64,000 nt of DNA from CBDDHT01 sp965227905 (lineage in GTDB: Bacteria; Pseudomonadota; Alphaproteobacteria; Rhizobiales; Methyloligellaceae): contig OZ245780.1 of assembly GCA_965227905.1 (NCBI GenBank), positions 806,001 through 870,000 on the forward strand. The letters run 5' to 3'. Position 1 is the stretch's first letter, and each line of letters starts with the position of its first letter. Shown here one piece after another: positions 1-8,523 of the stretch. A program made the translations under genes and the position numbers. The notes beneath the pieces are model-generated. The model searched no databases, was not told the DNA's origin, and saw only the letters and a list, made by a program, of their open reading frames with translations.

Positions 1-1
1 C

Positions 2-982
2 GCCAGTCACGCCAAGAAGGCCATGGTCGATGGCCCGAAAGTGCGTTGGAAGGTCAATGTCTGGGGTAAGCGCCGTGCTTTCACGGAGGATCTCGAGACC
101 TATGCACGGATCGTCAAAGAAAGAACCGGTGGCAAGTTCACGATCAAGATCTTCTATGGCGACCAGCTTGGTGGCAAGAAGCAGAATGTGGACAATCTCA
201 AGGCCGGCGTTTTTGACATGGCCAAAGTCTGCTGGTCCTACCATCCCGGCAAGAACCAGTCTCTGACGGTTCTGAACCTGCCATTCCTGCCAGTGACCAA
301 CTTCGACGTGCAACGCAAGGTTGCCGAAGCCGTCTATCAGCACCCGATTACGTCCAAGGAACTTGCGGACAAATGGGGCATTTTCGTTATGTCCAGCTCC
401 CAGCTGCCGCAGTACGAGTTCCTGGGCAAAGGGACACCGCCCAAGAAGATCGAACAGTGGAAAGGCATGACCGTGCGTGCGCTCGGTGGCCTCGCCGATG
501 CCATGCGGGCTCTTGGCGCCAGCATCTCGACGATGACGGCGACCGAAGTCTATCAGGCAATCGACCGCGGTGCGGTGAACGCAGTCTCGTTCCCATTCTC
601 ATATGCCCACTCGGCCTACAAGATTGACGAAGTGGCCTCCTGGTACACAATCAATCTTGCACCGGGCACGAACGATTGCCCAAACATTGCGTCCAAGAAG
701 TCTTGGGATGCACTTCCTCCGCAGTATCAAAAACTGATGATGGAAGCCAAGGAAGAAGCCTATAAGGCCCTGAAAACCGCCTACAAAAAGAAGGATGACG
801 AGAACATCCCGAAATGGCGCAAGGCTAAGACGGAAATCAAATATACCGATGCCGAACTGGCAAAGTTCCGGGAGATTGCGGGTCAGCCTGTCTATGACAA
901 GTGGATCGCAGCGAACAAGGACAAGTTCGACTCAAAGGCACTGTTTGATTTCGTCATGAAGACGGCCAAGGCAGCGCAATAG
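2..982 (+). CDS. TRAP transporter substrate-binding protein, DctP family (5' end outside window)
   Basis: Periplasmic solute receptor of a tripartite ATP-independent (TRAP) transporter, which delivers an organic acid or similar anion to the membrane subunits encoded just downstream. The reading frame is open from base 2, reading A-S-H-A-K-K-A before the first ATG at 23. The start and signal peptide are therefore probably upstream of the window, and the ATG at 23 is internal. The DctP fold is recognisable from the region around WKGMTVRALGG, which leads into TATEVYQAIDRGAVNAVSFP, and a Lys/Ala-rich C-terminus. The substrate cannot be read from sequence. The small and large permease genes follow directly, separated by a strong hairpin. 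Confidence 0.93.
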   Translation, partial: ASHAKKAMVDGPKVRWKVNVWGKRRAFTEDLETYARIVKERTGGKFTIKIFYGDQLGGKKQNVDNLKAGVFDMAKVCWSYHPGKNQSLTVLNLPFLPVTNFDVQRKVAEAVYQHPITSKELADKWGIFVMSSSQLPQYEFLGKGTPPKKIEQWKGMTVRALGGLADAMRALGASISTMTATEVYQAIDRGAVNAVSFPFSYAHSAYKIDEVASWYTINLAPGTNDCPNIASKKSWDALPPQYQKLMMEAKEEAYKALKTAYKKKDDENIPKWRKAKTEIKYTDAELAKFREIAGQPVYDKWIAANKDKFDSKALFDFVMKTAKAAQ

Positions 983-1022
983 GCGCGCATCCTTTGTCTC
1001 TCACCTAATCTATCAACTCCAA

Positions 1023-1055
1023 GACCGGGCCGGTACACACTGTACCGGCCCGGTC
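1023..1055 (+). promoter_or_regulatory. Perfect intercistronic hairpin between TRAP receptor and permease genes
   Basis: A 15-base arm GACCGGGCCGGTACA is followed by a 3-base loop and its exact reverse complement. It lies in the 89-base gap between the receptor gene and the small permease gene. There is no T-run after it, so it is not a typical intrinsic terminator. In binding-protein transport operons such stems commonly protect the receptor mRNA 3' end and lower downstream expression. That role is inferred here. Confidence 0.75.
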
Positions 1056-1071
1056 GCAGAGGGAGTGCGCT

Positions 1072-1698
1072 ATGACCCTTTCGGCGGGGGCAAGTCTTCT
1101 TGCAAAACTGGATCGGTGGTTGACGTCGATCGAAGACGGGCTGAGCATGATCGCAGCCTATTTCATTCTGGGATTGATGATCCTCGGCACGATCAATGTT
1201 ATCGGGCGAAAGCTCGGTGCTCCTGTCTGGGGGTACAATGACCTTGTGACCCTCAGCATGGTCTCTTTCGCTTTTCTTGCCATATCGGCCATGCAGAGAG
1301 TCGGCGGCCACATCCGAATGGAACTCGTCATTAGGCGTTTCCGTGGGCGATTGCTCTGGATTGTCGAGTTTTTCGGCACGCTGATCGCCATGTTTATCAT
1401 GAGCGTTTTGATTTATTTCAGTTTTACCGCTTTCATGCGCGCCTTCGAGTTGGGCGACTCGACCATTGACCGAGAGATCATCACCTGGCCTTCAAAAATC
1501 TGGGTGCCGATCGCGTTCACGGTGCTGCTGGCGCGCCTCATCCTACAGGCATTTGGTTATATCCGCCTGATCGCAGATCCTCAGACCACCCCGATCGCCG
1601 TGCCGCTAATGGCTGACGTTGCCGAAGTGGCGGAGAAAGAGATCCACGACACGTTTGGCGACGACGATCCTGCAACCCAGAAGCGTGAGGCGGTCTGA
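1072..1698 (+). CDS. TRAP transporter small permease, DctQ family
   Basis: Small integral membrane subunit of the TRAP transporter, which pairs with the DctM-type subunit. At 208 residues it is near the usual family length plus a polar C-terminal tail. About four hydrophobic segments are visible (residues about 25-45, 55-75, 95-120 and 140-160). The N-terminal stretch with LGLMILGTINVIGRKLG is typical. A GGGAG ribosome site precedes the ATG. The stop overlaps the next ATG by one base (TGATG), giving translational coupling with the large permease. Confidence 0.93.
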   Translation: MTLSAGASLLAKLDRWLTSIEDGLSMIAAYFILGLMILGTINVIGRKLGAPVWGYNDLVTLSMVSFAFLAISAMQRVGGHIRMELVIRRFRGRLLWIVEFFGTLIAMFIMSVLIYFSFTAFMRAFELGDSTIDREIITWPSKIWVPIAFTVLLARLILQAFGYIRLIADPQTTPIAVPLMADVAEVAEKEIHDTFGDDDPATQKREAV

Positions 1699-3056
1699 TG
1701 GAATTCATCGAATTTTTCTTCGGCGCCGGAATTGCTGAGCGGATCGCTGACGGTGACGAGTTTATCCTCGGGATTGGCGGGACGATTGTTCTCATTTTTC
1801 TCGTACTTCTGGGTGTGCGCGTCGTTTACGCCACGGCGATCGTCGGCCTTCTTGGCCTTGTCATGATGCTTGGATGGACAGGCGGCGCCGGGAACGCGGG
1901 AATGGTCCCCTATGCCAAGGGAACGATCTACGCTTTGAGCGTCCTGCCGATGTTCATTCTCATCGGTTTTCTGGCCTTCCATGCGGGTATGACAGAAGCG
2001 CTTTTCGATGCAGCCAAGAAGTGGTTTGGCTGGGTGCCGGGCGGTTTGGCTGTTGCGACCGTGTTCGCAACGGCAGGTTTTGCGGCCGTGTCCGGTGCCA
2101 GTACGGCAACGGCTGCTGTGTTCGCCCGGGTGGCAATCCCGGAAATGCTCAAGAACAACTATAGCCCGCAGCTTGCCGCGGGTGTGGTGGCGGCAGGCGG
2201 GACTCTGGCGTCTCTCATTCCACCAAGCGCAATCCTCGTCATCTACGCCATCATCGTCGAAGAATCGATCGGCCGGCTACTCGTTGCCGGATTTATTCCC
2301 GGTATCGTCTCGGCCATCATCTATGCGCTGCTGATCATCTTTATGGCCAAGCGCAATCCTGACCTCGGACCGCCGGTCGGTGGGTTCACGACAAAGGAAC
2401 GTGTCAAATCGCTGCCCGGGACATTTCCTGTCCTTGCCGTCATCGTCATCATCTTCACATCGATGTACACGGGTTGGGCAACGCCAACCGAGGCTGGTGC
2501 CCTGGGTGCCTTCGTCGTCTTCGTGATTGCTTTGCTCGGCGGAATGAAATGGAAGACTTTGCGGGGTGCCCTTCTGGAGACCGCCCGGCTGACCGTTATG
2601 ATTTTCGCCCTCGTCTGGGGCGTGCTCATTTTTGTCCGCTTTATGGGATTTGCGGAGCTGCCGACCGTCTTTGCGGAGTGGGTTACCGGCCTGCCATTTC
2701 CACCTGTCGTGATCATGATCTGCATCCTGCTGTTCTACATCATTCTCGGCATGTTCATGGATGCCATCGGGATGCTGCTTTTGACATTGCCGGTTGTCTA
2801 TCCGGCGGTCATCGGGCTTGGATATGATCCGATCTGGTTCGGCATCGTGGTCGTGAAGATGTGCGAGGTTTGCCTCATCACGCCACCGATCGGGCTCAAC
2901 TGTTATGTGGTCGCCGGCGTCAGGCCGGATATACCCTTGCAACAGGTATTCCGCGGAATCGGGCCATTCTTCGTGGCCGATGTCATTACGCTCGGTGTGT
3001 TCCTGGCATTCCCCGCCGTGATCACCTGGCTGCCGAACCTCATGCTTCAGCAGTGA
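1698..3056 (+). CDS. TRAP transporter large permease, DctM family
   Basis: Large, roughly 12-helix membrane subunit that forms the ion-coupled transport path of the TRAP system. It has 452 residues, as expected for the family. Hydrophobic helices run along the whole protein, with family landmarks such as the segment around SGASTATAAVFARVAIPEM, the motif GGTLASLIPPSAILVIYA and the C-terminal LITPPIGLNCYVV. It is coupled to the DctQ gene by a one-base overlap. A 26-base gap separates it from the AtuA-like gene, suggesting one transcript for uptake and use of the substrate. Confidence 0.95.
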   Translation: MEFIEFFFGAGIAERIADGDEFILGIGGTIVLIFLVLLGVRVVYATAIVGLLGLVMMLGWTGGAGNAGMVPYAKGTIYALSVLPMFILIGFLAFHAGMTEALFDAAKKWFGWVPGGLAVATVFATAGFAAVSGASTATAAVFARVAIPEMLKNNYSPQLAAGVVAAGGTLASLIPPSAILVIYAIIVEESIGRLLVAGFIPGIVSAIIYALLIIFMAKRNPDLGPPVGGFTTKERVKSLPGTFPVLAVIVIIFTSMYTGWATPTEAGALGAFVVFVIALLGGMKWKTLRGALLETARLTVMIFALVWGVLIFVRFMGFAELPTVFAEWVTGLPFPPVVIMICILLFYIILGMFMDAIGMLLLTLPVVYPAVIGLGYDPIWFGIVVVKMCEVCLITPPIGLNCYVVAGVRPDIPLQQVFRGIGPFFVADVITLGVFLAFPAVITWLPNLMLQQ

Positions 3057-3082
3057 GACCGACACAGAAACGTTAGAGGGAA

Positions 3083-4456
3083 ATGACTGACAAGATCTTT
3101 ATCGGCAGCGGTGCTGGCTTCGCAGGCGACCGGCTCGATGCTGGCGTCGCTGTCGTCGATACCTTGTCACGTCGGGCGGGTCCTCGCTACCTGATCTATG
3201 AAGTCATGGGAGAGCGGACACTCGCCATCGCTCAACGGATCAGGCGCGATGATCCCGATCTCGGATATTCACCTTATCTGGAACCGTATCTGTCGCGCGT
3301 CCTGGCGGAATGCCGGCTTCACGGCATACGTATCGTCAGCAATATGGGAAACGCCAATCCATTGGGCGCTGCCAGACGGGTCCATGCTTTGGCACGTGAA
3401 CTCGGCTTGGGTTCATTCAAGGTCGCCGTCGTCATCGGGGATGATCTCCTTGCCTTCATGACTTCAGATGAAGTCCGTGCATTGCCGGTTGTCGAAGATC
3501 TCGAGATTGGATCTGGTGACCTGCTCGCTGCCAACGCGTATCTTGGGGCACGGCCTGTTGCGGCGGCATTGGATCTTGGAGCCGATATTGTTCTCGTCGG
3601 ACGAACGACTGATGCTGCCTTGGTGCTCGGGCCATTGATCCATGAGTTTGGTTGGGCTGCTGACGATTGGCAGCGCCTTGCTGCCGGGACTGTTGCCGGC
3701 CACCTCCTTGAGTGTGGCGGTCAGGTCACCGGCGGGTATTTCTGCGACCCAGGTTTCAAGGACGTACCGGCAATGGCCAATCTTGGATTTCCCATTGGCG
3801 AGATTTCATCGTCTGGCGATATTGTCATTGCCAAAGCGGAGAACACAGGCGGTCTGGTCACTCGGGCGACAGTGATCGAACAACTCCTTTATGAAGTCCA
3901 TGATCCGGCGACCTATCTGACCCCCGATGTGACACTCGATATTACCGGCGTCGCGCTCGAGGAAGATGGTCCAAATCGGATCCGTGTGGTCGGCGCCTCT
4001 GGTCGTCCACCACCTGATACCCTGAAGGCGACGGTTTCCATTGATGGCGGTTGGCTCGGTGAGGCAGGGATGACCTATGCAGGCCCGAATGCGCTGGCCA
4101 GAGCTCGCCTCGCAGCAGATATCGTTCGTGAGCGCTGGATAGCTCAGGGGCGTAACGAGCCCGCAAGGGTCGAAGTTGTTGGTGCCGGTGCATCCTTCGA
4201 TAGTGACGGCGGCACAAAAGCCGCGGAAGCGGTTTTCGTTCGGGACGGCGAATACCGCCTGCGCGCTGCTGTCAGAAGTCTCGATCGACAGGCCGCCCAG
4301 CTGCTGACCGATGACGTCCAGAGTCTTTTTTGCTCTGGTCCTGCCGCCGGGGGCGGATATCGCGGTACCGTTACATCGCAGGTCCAGACATCGTCCGTTC
4401 TCGTAGATCGCGGCGGTGTCGAAGCGCAGGCCCGAGCCGAACTGGTGCAGCCATGA
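3083..4456 (+). CDS. AtuA-like acyclic terpene utilisation family protein (DUF1446)
   Basis: Member of the DUF1446/AtuA family (457 residues, normal length), named after a protein of acyclic terpene catabolism whose reaction is not established. Family features visible are the N-terminal IGSGAGFAGDRLDAG, the motif VSNMGNANPLGAARR and GGQVTGGYFCDPGFKDVP. In some homologues the C-terminal small domain is fused; here it is a separate gene that starts within this stop codon (ATGA overlap). Its position behind a TRAP transporter suggests that the imported compound, or a CoA derivative of it, is the substrate. This is inference. Confidence 0.88.
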   Translation: MTDKIFIGSGAGFAGDRLDAGVAVVDTLSRRAGPRYLIYEVMGERTLAIAQRIRRDDPDLGYSPYLEPYLSRVLAECRLHGIRIVSNMGNANPLGAARRVHALARELGLGSFKVAVVIGDDLLAFMTSDEVRALPVVEDLEIGSGDLLAANAYLGARPVAAALDLGADIVLVGRTTDAALVLGPLIHEFGWAADDWQRLAAGTVAGHLLECGGQVTGGYFCDPGFKDVPAMANLGFPIGEISSSGDIVIAKAENTGGLVTRATVIEQLLYEVHDPATYLTPDVTLDITGVALEEDGPNRIRVVGASGRPPPDTLKATVSIDGGWLGEAGMTYAGPNALARARLAADIVRERWIAQGRNEPARVEVVGAGASFDSDGGTKAAEAVFVRDGEYRLRAAVRSLDRQAAQLLTDDVQSLFCSGPAAGGGYRGTVTSQVQTSSVLVDRGGVEAQARAELVQP

Positions 4457-4821
4457 GTCTCGTGACTGTACCTTTGCATGCGATCGCTCACGGCCGTGCC
4501 GGCGACAAGGGTAACCGATCCAATATCTCGCTTGTCCCCTATCACGCAGAAGCCTACACGCATCTTGTCGAGCAAGTGACGGAGGGCCGTGTATTGCAGC
4601 TCTTCGCCCATAAAGGTGCGACGAGAGTGATCCGGTATATGCTGCCGAATCTGCCGGCTCTGAACTTTGTCATCGACAATGCCCTTGAAGGTGGCGTCAA
4701 CAGCGCTCTTGCCGAGGATATGCATGGCAAAACGCTGTCATTCTTGCTTTTGGGGGCGCTGACCGTCGATGTGCCGAAGACTGCTATCCCTCCCGGATCG
4801 CCTTATCTCGACGAAGCCTGA
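4453..4821 (+). CDS. AtuA C-terminal domain-like protein
   Basis: Small protein (122 residues) corresponding to the C-terminal domain that is fused to AtuA/DUF1446 in some organisms. The hallmark is the N-terminal IAHGRAGDKGNRSNISLVP, followed by VIRYMLPNLPALNFVIDNALEGG. The start at 4453 overlaps the upstream stop by four bases; an in-frame start at 4330 would overlap the upstream gene by over 120 bases and is rejected. The two proteins are probably partners in one enzyme. The reaction is unknown. Confidence 0.85.
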   Translation: MSLVTVPLHAIAHGRAGDKGNRSNISLVPYHAEAYTHLVEQVTEGRVLQLFAHKGATRVIRYMLPNLPALNFVIDNALEGGVNSALAEDMHGKTLSFLLLGALTVDVPKTAIPPGSPYLDEA

Positions 4822-4848
4822 CACGCGTCTGAAGCGAGGAGAGACACT

Positions 4849-5226
4849 GTGACCAATGATGTCATCCAACACCGCGACAGCCTGAGGCGCTACACACCTC
4901 CGGGCCACACAGGTACCGTCAATGTGCGGCTGACCGAGCGAACCTTCTGCGAGAATTTCGAGATGGCTCTCGGCCGCCTGGAGCCGGGAGCGGAAGCGCA
5001 CCGCCATTCTCATGAGCACGAACATCAGGCGATGTATGTGCTGGAAGGTGAAGCGTTCGTAGCCCTTGGGGATGAAGCTCCCGTTGTTTGCGGGCCCGGT
5101 ACCATTATTCGTATCCCGCCCGGCCTCGATCATTATGTGCGTAATGACGGTCCCGGAGAGTTGGAGTTGATGATTGTCTACAGTCCGCCGCTCCCGCCGC
5201 GCGCAGATGTCTCCCTGGAAGATTGA
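4849..5226 (+). CDS. Cupin-domain protein
   Basis: Single-domain cupin of 125 residues. The metal-binding motif 1 is seen as EPGAEAHRHSHEHEHQAMYVLEGE (His ligands within HRHSHEHEH), and motif 2 as GPGTIIRIPPGLDHYVRND. It is probably the last gene of the TRAP/AtuA operon (27-base gap, GAGGAGAG ribosome site). It may be a small metal-dependent isomerase or dioxygenase acting on the same substrate, or a sensor. Sequence alone does not decide. Confidence 0.85.
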   Translation: MTNDVIQHRDSLRRYTPPGHTGTVNVRLTERTFCENFEMALGRLEPGAEAHRHSHEHEHQAMYVLEGEAFVALGDEAPVVCGPGTIIRIPPGLDHYVRNDGPGELELMIVYSPPLPPRADVSLED

Positions 5227-5244
5227 AAGAGCCGATCGAAGTTC

Positions 5245-6126
5245 TCAGGATTTTCGAGCCGATGCGGCGATCGATTCTCGCCAGGACATGTAAACCCCGG
5301 CAGCAACAATGATTGCAGCCCCGGTCCAGGTCCATGTCGTCGGCACGGTTCCCCATATGATGAGATCGATAAGCACGGCCCAGACAATGGCGGCATAGTT
5401 GAAAGGCGTCACAAGCGATGCCTCGCCGAACCGCATGGCATAAGCAATCATCACCTGACCAAAGGCCCCGAGGAATCCGGCGATGAGAATGAGAATCACG
5501 ACTTCCGTCGTCAAGGCTTTCCAGAACCAGGGCTGTACCAGTCCCATCGCGACCGTTCCGAACACCATGTAATAGAAGGTGGTTACGGAAGGGCTGTCAG
5601 TTGCGCCGAGACTACGAACCAGCAGGAATGTAATTGACCAAAGACAGGTACCAGCAAGAGCAAAAAGAGCGGCATTGCTTACCTGCTCAACGGGCCCCAT
5701 CGCGACGACGACCCCGATAAATCCTGCGAATATCGCCAGCCAGCGCCGCCATCCAACGGTCTCTCGCAAGACGAAAACCGCCAAGGCCGTGACAAAGAAG
5801 GGGACAGCCTGCGAGATGACGATCATCTCGGCGACCGGCATGCGCTGAACCGCATAGTAGAAACAGCAAACGCTCGCGACCCCTGTGACTGAGCGTGCGA
5901 GCTGCATGCCGGGGCGTGTCGTTCTGAATGCCGTTGTCCCACCGTCGCGCAATACCATCGGGAGAACGACAAACATCGCGACGAGGTTTCGCAGAAACAC
6001 GATCTGAAAGACGTGGTAGTCAGGGCCAATCAGCTTGATGGCCGAATTCATTGCGACCAGCATGGCGACTGCGGCGATCATGATAACAATGGCAAATAGC
6101 GGTCGATCGGCGTGTTTACGCTGCAT
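5245..6126 (-). CDS. EamA/DMT family transporter
   Basis: Drug/metabolite transporter superfamily permease of 293 residues with about ten predicted helices in two EamA repeats (about residues 10-145 and 155-285). Typical elements are the FLRNLVAMF segment in helix 2-3 and the C-terminal YAAIVWAVLIDLIIWGTVP repeat end. It converges on the cupin gene (18-base gap) and faces a second EamA transporter on the plus strand across about 100 bases. The export substrate is unknown. Confidence 0.9.
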   Translation of the reverse strand: MQRKHADRPLFAIVIMIAAVAMLVAMNSAIKLIGPDYHVFQIVFLRNLVAMFVVLPMVLRDGGTTAFRTTRPGMQLARSVTGVASVCCFYYAVQRMPVAEMIVISQAVPFFVTALAVFVLRETVGWRRWLAIFAGFIGVVVAMGPVEQVSNAALFALAGTCLWSITFLLVRSLGATDSPSVTTFYYMVFGTVAMGLVQPWFWKALTTEVVILILIAGFLGAFGQVMIAYAMRFGEASLVTPFNYAAIVWAVLIDLIIWGTVPTTWTWTGAAIIVAAGVYMSWRESIAASARKS

Positions 6127-6224
6127 GCTGGGTCCCTGAATTCCAGTCGCTCGAACAGTGACATCTCATTGACAGACCTGCGCCGGGTCGATGGCTATTC
6201 TTTGGTTTTTCAGGAAAGTCGCCA

Positions 6225-7151
6225 ATGCGGTCCCCGAGGGCCGGGCGCAGGCCCGAAACAATGCCAGATAATGAATCCCGATGGCTGTGGAGCGTGGCCA
6301 TGCCGGGATTGTTCGCCTTTCTCTTTGCTTCAGGGATTATCGGCGCGAAGTCCGTTCTGGCCTTTGCTGAGCCTTTAACGTTCCTGTTCTATCGCTTTGT
6401 GTTCGTTGTTGCACTGCTTGCACCATTTGTCGTCTTCATTCGAGCAGCCTGGCCAACGTCGCGCTTGCAGGTCCTCCATAGTGTTGTGGCCGGTGCCTTC
6501 ATGCACGGTGTCGTCATGGGCGGCTTCTTCCTCTCCATGAATGCCGGAATGCCGGCGGGGATTGCGGGACTTATTTTCGGCATCCAGCCGACTTTTGCAG
6601 CCCTGTTCTCCCAACGATTGCTCGGCGAACGGGTGAGCCTGCGCCAATGGGGTGGGCTAACACTTGGATTTGTCGGGCTTGTGCTGGTTCTTGGAATACC
6701 GCTGATCGATGTCGACAAGAGTGGCGTGTCTGCGATCAGCATCGGGTTCGCCTGCGTCGCCGTTCTTGGGATGACGATCGGCACCATTTACCAGAAGGCT
6801 TTCGCAACCGAAACGCATCTCGTTACCGGAGGACTGCTTCAGCATGTCGGTGCCGCAATGGTTGTTGGAGTTGGCGCGGTCGGTCTCGAAACAGGTGTTA
6901 TCAATTGGACGCTGGAATTCGTTGTCGGTCTCGCCTGGCTCGTTGTCGTCGTATCCATCGGCGCCATAACGCTTTACATGGTTCTCATCCGGCGCGGTGC
7001 TGTTTCACAGGTCTCGGCGCTCTTCTATCTCGTTCCGCCGATTACCGCGACTATCTCCTACTTCATGTTCGGCGAAACACTGACTGCGGTTCAGTCTTCG
7101 GGATTTGCAGTGACCGTGTTCGCAGTATGGCTTGTTACCGGTCGGCGTTAG
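6225..7151 (+). CDS. EamA/DMT family transporter
   Basis: Second ten-helix drug/metabolite exporter (308 residues from the first ATG). The ATG at 6261 (MPDNESRW) is an equally possible or better start because residues 1-12 are Arg/Pro-rich. Two EamA halves are visible; the C-terminal half has LVPPITATISYFMFGE, a typical ending. It is divergent from the similar transporter at 5245-6126, although the two proteins are not close copies. The substrate is unknown. Confidence 0.9.
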   Translation: MRSPRAGRRPETMPDNESRWLWSVAMPGLFAFLFASGIIGAKSVLAFAEPLTFLFYRFVFVVALLAPFVVFIRAAWPTSRLQVLHSVVAGAFMHGVVMGGFFLSMNAGMPAGIAGLIFGIQPTFAALFSQRLLGERVSLRQWGGLTLGFVGLVLVLGIPLIDVDKSGVSAISIGFACVAVLGMTIGTIYQKAFATETHLVTGGLLQHVGAAMVVGVGAVGLETGVINWTLEFVVGLAWLVVVVSIGAITLYMVLIRRGAVSQVSALFYLVPPITATISYFMFGETLTAVQSSGFAVTVFAVWLVTGRR

Positions 7152-7204
7152 CGAAGATTTCCAACCATCTATGCTGCCTAGGTCCTGATCACGGAATGTG
7201 GAAC

Positions 7205-7233
7205 ACAGTTTAACTGTTGTGCCCTGGACACAA
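7205..7233. promoter_or_regulatory. Two adjacent inverted repeats upstream of the OYE-like gene
   Basis: ACAGTT-T-AACTGT (7205-7217) is immediately followed by TTGTG-N7-CACAA (7217-7233). They sit about 90-120 bases before the OYE-family start in the only gap between it and the EamA gene, so they are candidate regulator sites. No cognate regulator is adjacent. Function is inferred from symmetry alone. Confidence 0.35.
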
Positions 7234-7324
7234 AGCTTCAGATTTGTCATCTGCGATACAGCCGGCGATCGCTCTGTCTGCTGTACTTACCGAATGAAGA
7301 AATCCAGCCTGGAGATGACGAACC

Positions 7325-8458
7325 ATGGGTTTATTTGAGCCGTTCAGAGTGCGCGGTGTGTCGTTGAAGAACCGCGTCGTGGTCTCTCCCATGAGCCAGT
7401 ATATCTCGACGGACGGGGCCGCGAATGATTGGCACCTGGTGCATCTCGGGCGCTTTGCTCTTGGTGGTGCCGGTCTGGTGTTCACGGAAGCGACCGGAAC
7501 TGAGGATCGCGGTCGCAGGACCCACGGCGATCTTGGCTTGTGGAAAGATGACCATATCGAACCGCTCGAACGCATTACGAAATTCATCAAGGCGGAAGGC
7601 TCCGTGCCGGGGATCCAGCTCGGTCATGCGGGACGCAAGGCGAGCGAACGCCGCCCCTGGCACAACCAGACTCCGGTTGATGAGGAAGATGTCAAGGAGC
7701 GTGGCGAAGCGCCATGGGAGACGATCGGTCCGAGCGCACTGACCTATGCGGAAGACTGGCACGTTCCCAAGGAAATGAGCCTGGATGATATCCACACCGT
7801 CATCGCATCGTTTCGCGATGCGGCGCGCCGGGCGGACGAGGCGGGATTTGAAGTGATCGACGTCTATGCGGCGCACGGCTTTCTGATCCACCAATTCTAT
7901 TCGCCCCTCGCGAATGTTCGCACCGATGCCTATGGCGGCGATTTCGATAGCCGTATCAGGTTCGCCTTGGAAGTTGCCGAGGCCATCCGCGAGGTCTGGC
8001 CTGATGACAAAGCGCTCTTCTACCGACTTTCGGCAAAAGACTGGGTCGAGGGCGGATGGGACGTGGAGGATACCGTAAAACTTTCAAGCCGCCTGAAAGA
8101 CTGCGGTGTGGACGTCATTGATTGCTCAAGCGGCGGGATCGGCGGAACTGTCAGGCCGGATCGTTTGCCGGTCGGGCCTGGGTTTCAGGTGCCATTTGCT
8201 GAAGCAGTTCGCCGGGATGCCGACATTGCCACAATGGGCGTCGGCTTTATCTGGGACCCTGCGAAAGCCAACGCTTATATTGAAGAAGGGAAGGCGGATC
8301 TCATCGCGCTCGCCCGGGAAATGCTCGAAGATCCGAACTGGGCACTCCACGCGGCTGACGCGCTTGGCGAGGATGAAGGTTACTCCATGTGGCGGGAGCA
8401 ATTCGGTTGGTGGCTGAGAACCCGTCGAAGGCTTATCGAAAAACTCGGTATGCGGTAA
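7325..8458 (+). CDS. NADH:flavin oxidoreductase, old yellow enzyme family (YqjM/thermophilic-like)
   Basis: FMN-dependent ene-reductase of 377 residues, a TIM barrel expected to reduce activated C=C bonds with NAD(P)H. Landmarks are GLFEPFRVRGVSLKNRVVVSPM, QLGHAGRKAS, the substrate-binding and catalytic region YAAHGFLIHQFYSP with ANVRTDAYGG, and LAREMLEDPNW near the end. The position that is a redox-tuning Cys in YqjM-type enzymes reads SPMSQY, so it is a serine here. It is followed 65 bases later by a PaiB-like flavoprotein. It probably acts in breakdown of an unsaturated or aromatic compound. Confidence 0.9.
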   Translation: MGLFEPFRVRGVSLKNRVVVSPMSQYISTDGAANDWHLVHLGRFALGGAGLVFTEATGTEDRGRRTHGDLGLWKDDHIEPLERITKFIKAEGSVPGIQLGHAGRKASERRPWHNQTPVDEEDVKERGEAPWETIGPSALTYAEDWHVPKEMSLDDIHTVIASFRDAARRADEAGFEVIDVYAAHGFLIHQFYSPLANVRTDAYGGDFDSRIRFALEVAEAIREVWPDDKALFYRLSAKDWVEGGWDVEDTVKLSSRLKDCGVDVIDCSSGGIGGTVRPDRLPVGPGFQVPFAEAVRRDADIATMGVGFIWDPAKANAYIEEGKADLIALAREMLEDPNWALHAADALGEDEGYSMWREQFGWWLRTRRRLIEKLGMR

Positions 8459-8523
8459 GAGTCTGACATCGAATGTCCTGAAGCCGGCTCTCGGAGACAT
8501 CGCCAACGAGGAGCGATCAAAGC

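Noticed and set aside
2277..3065. 262-codon open frame on the minus strand
   Set aside because: Antisense to the DctM gene; composition is His/Asp-rich and no family is recognisable. It arises from codon bias of the true gene.
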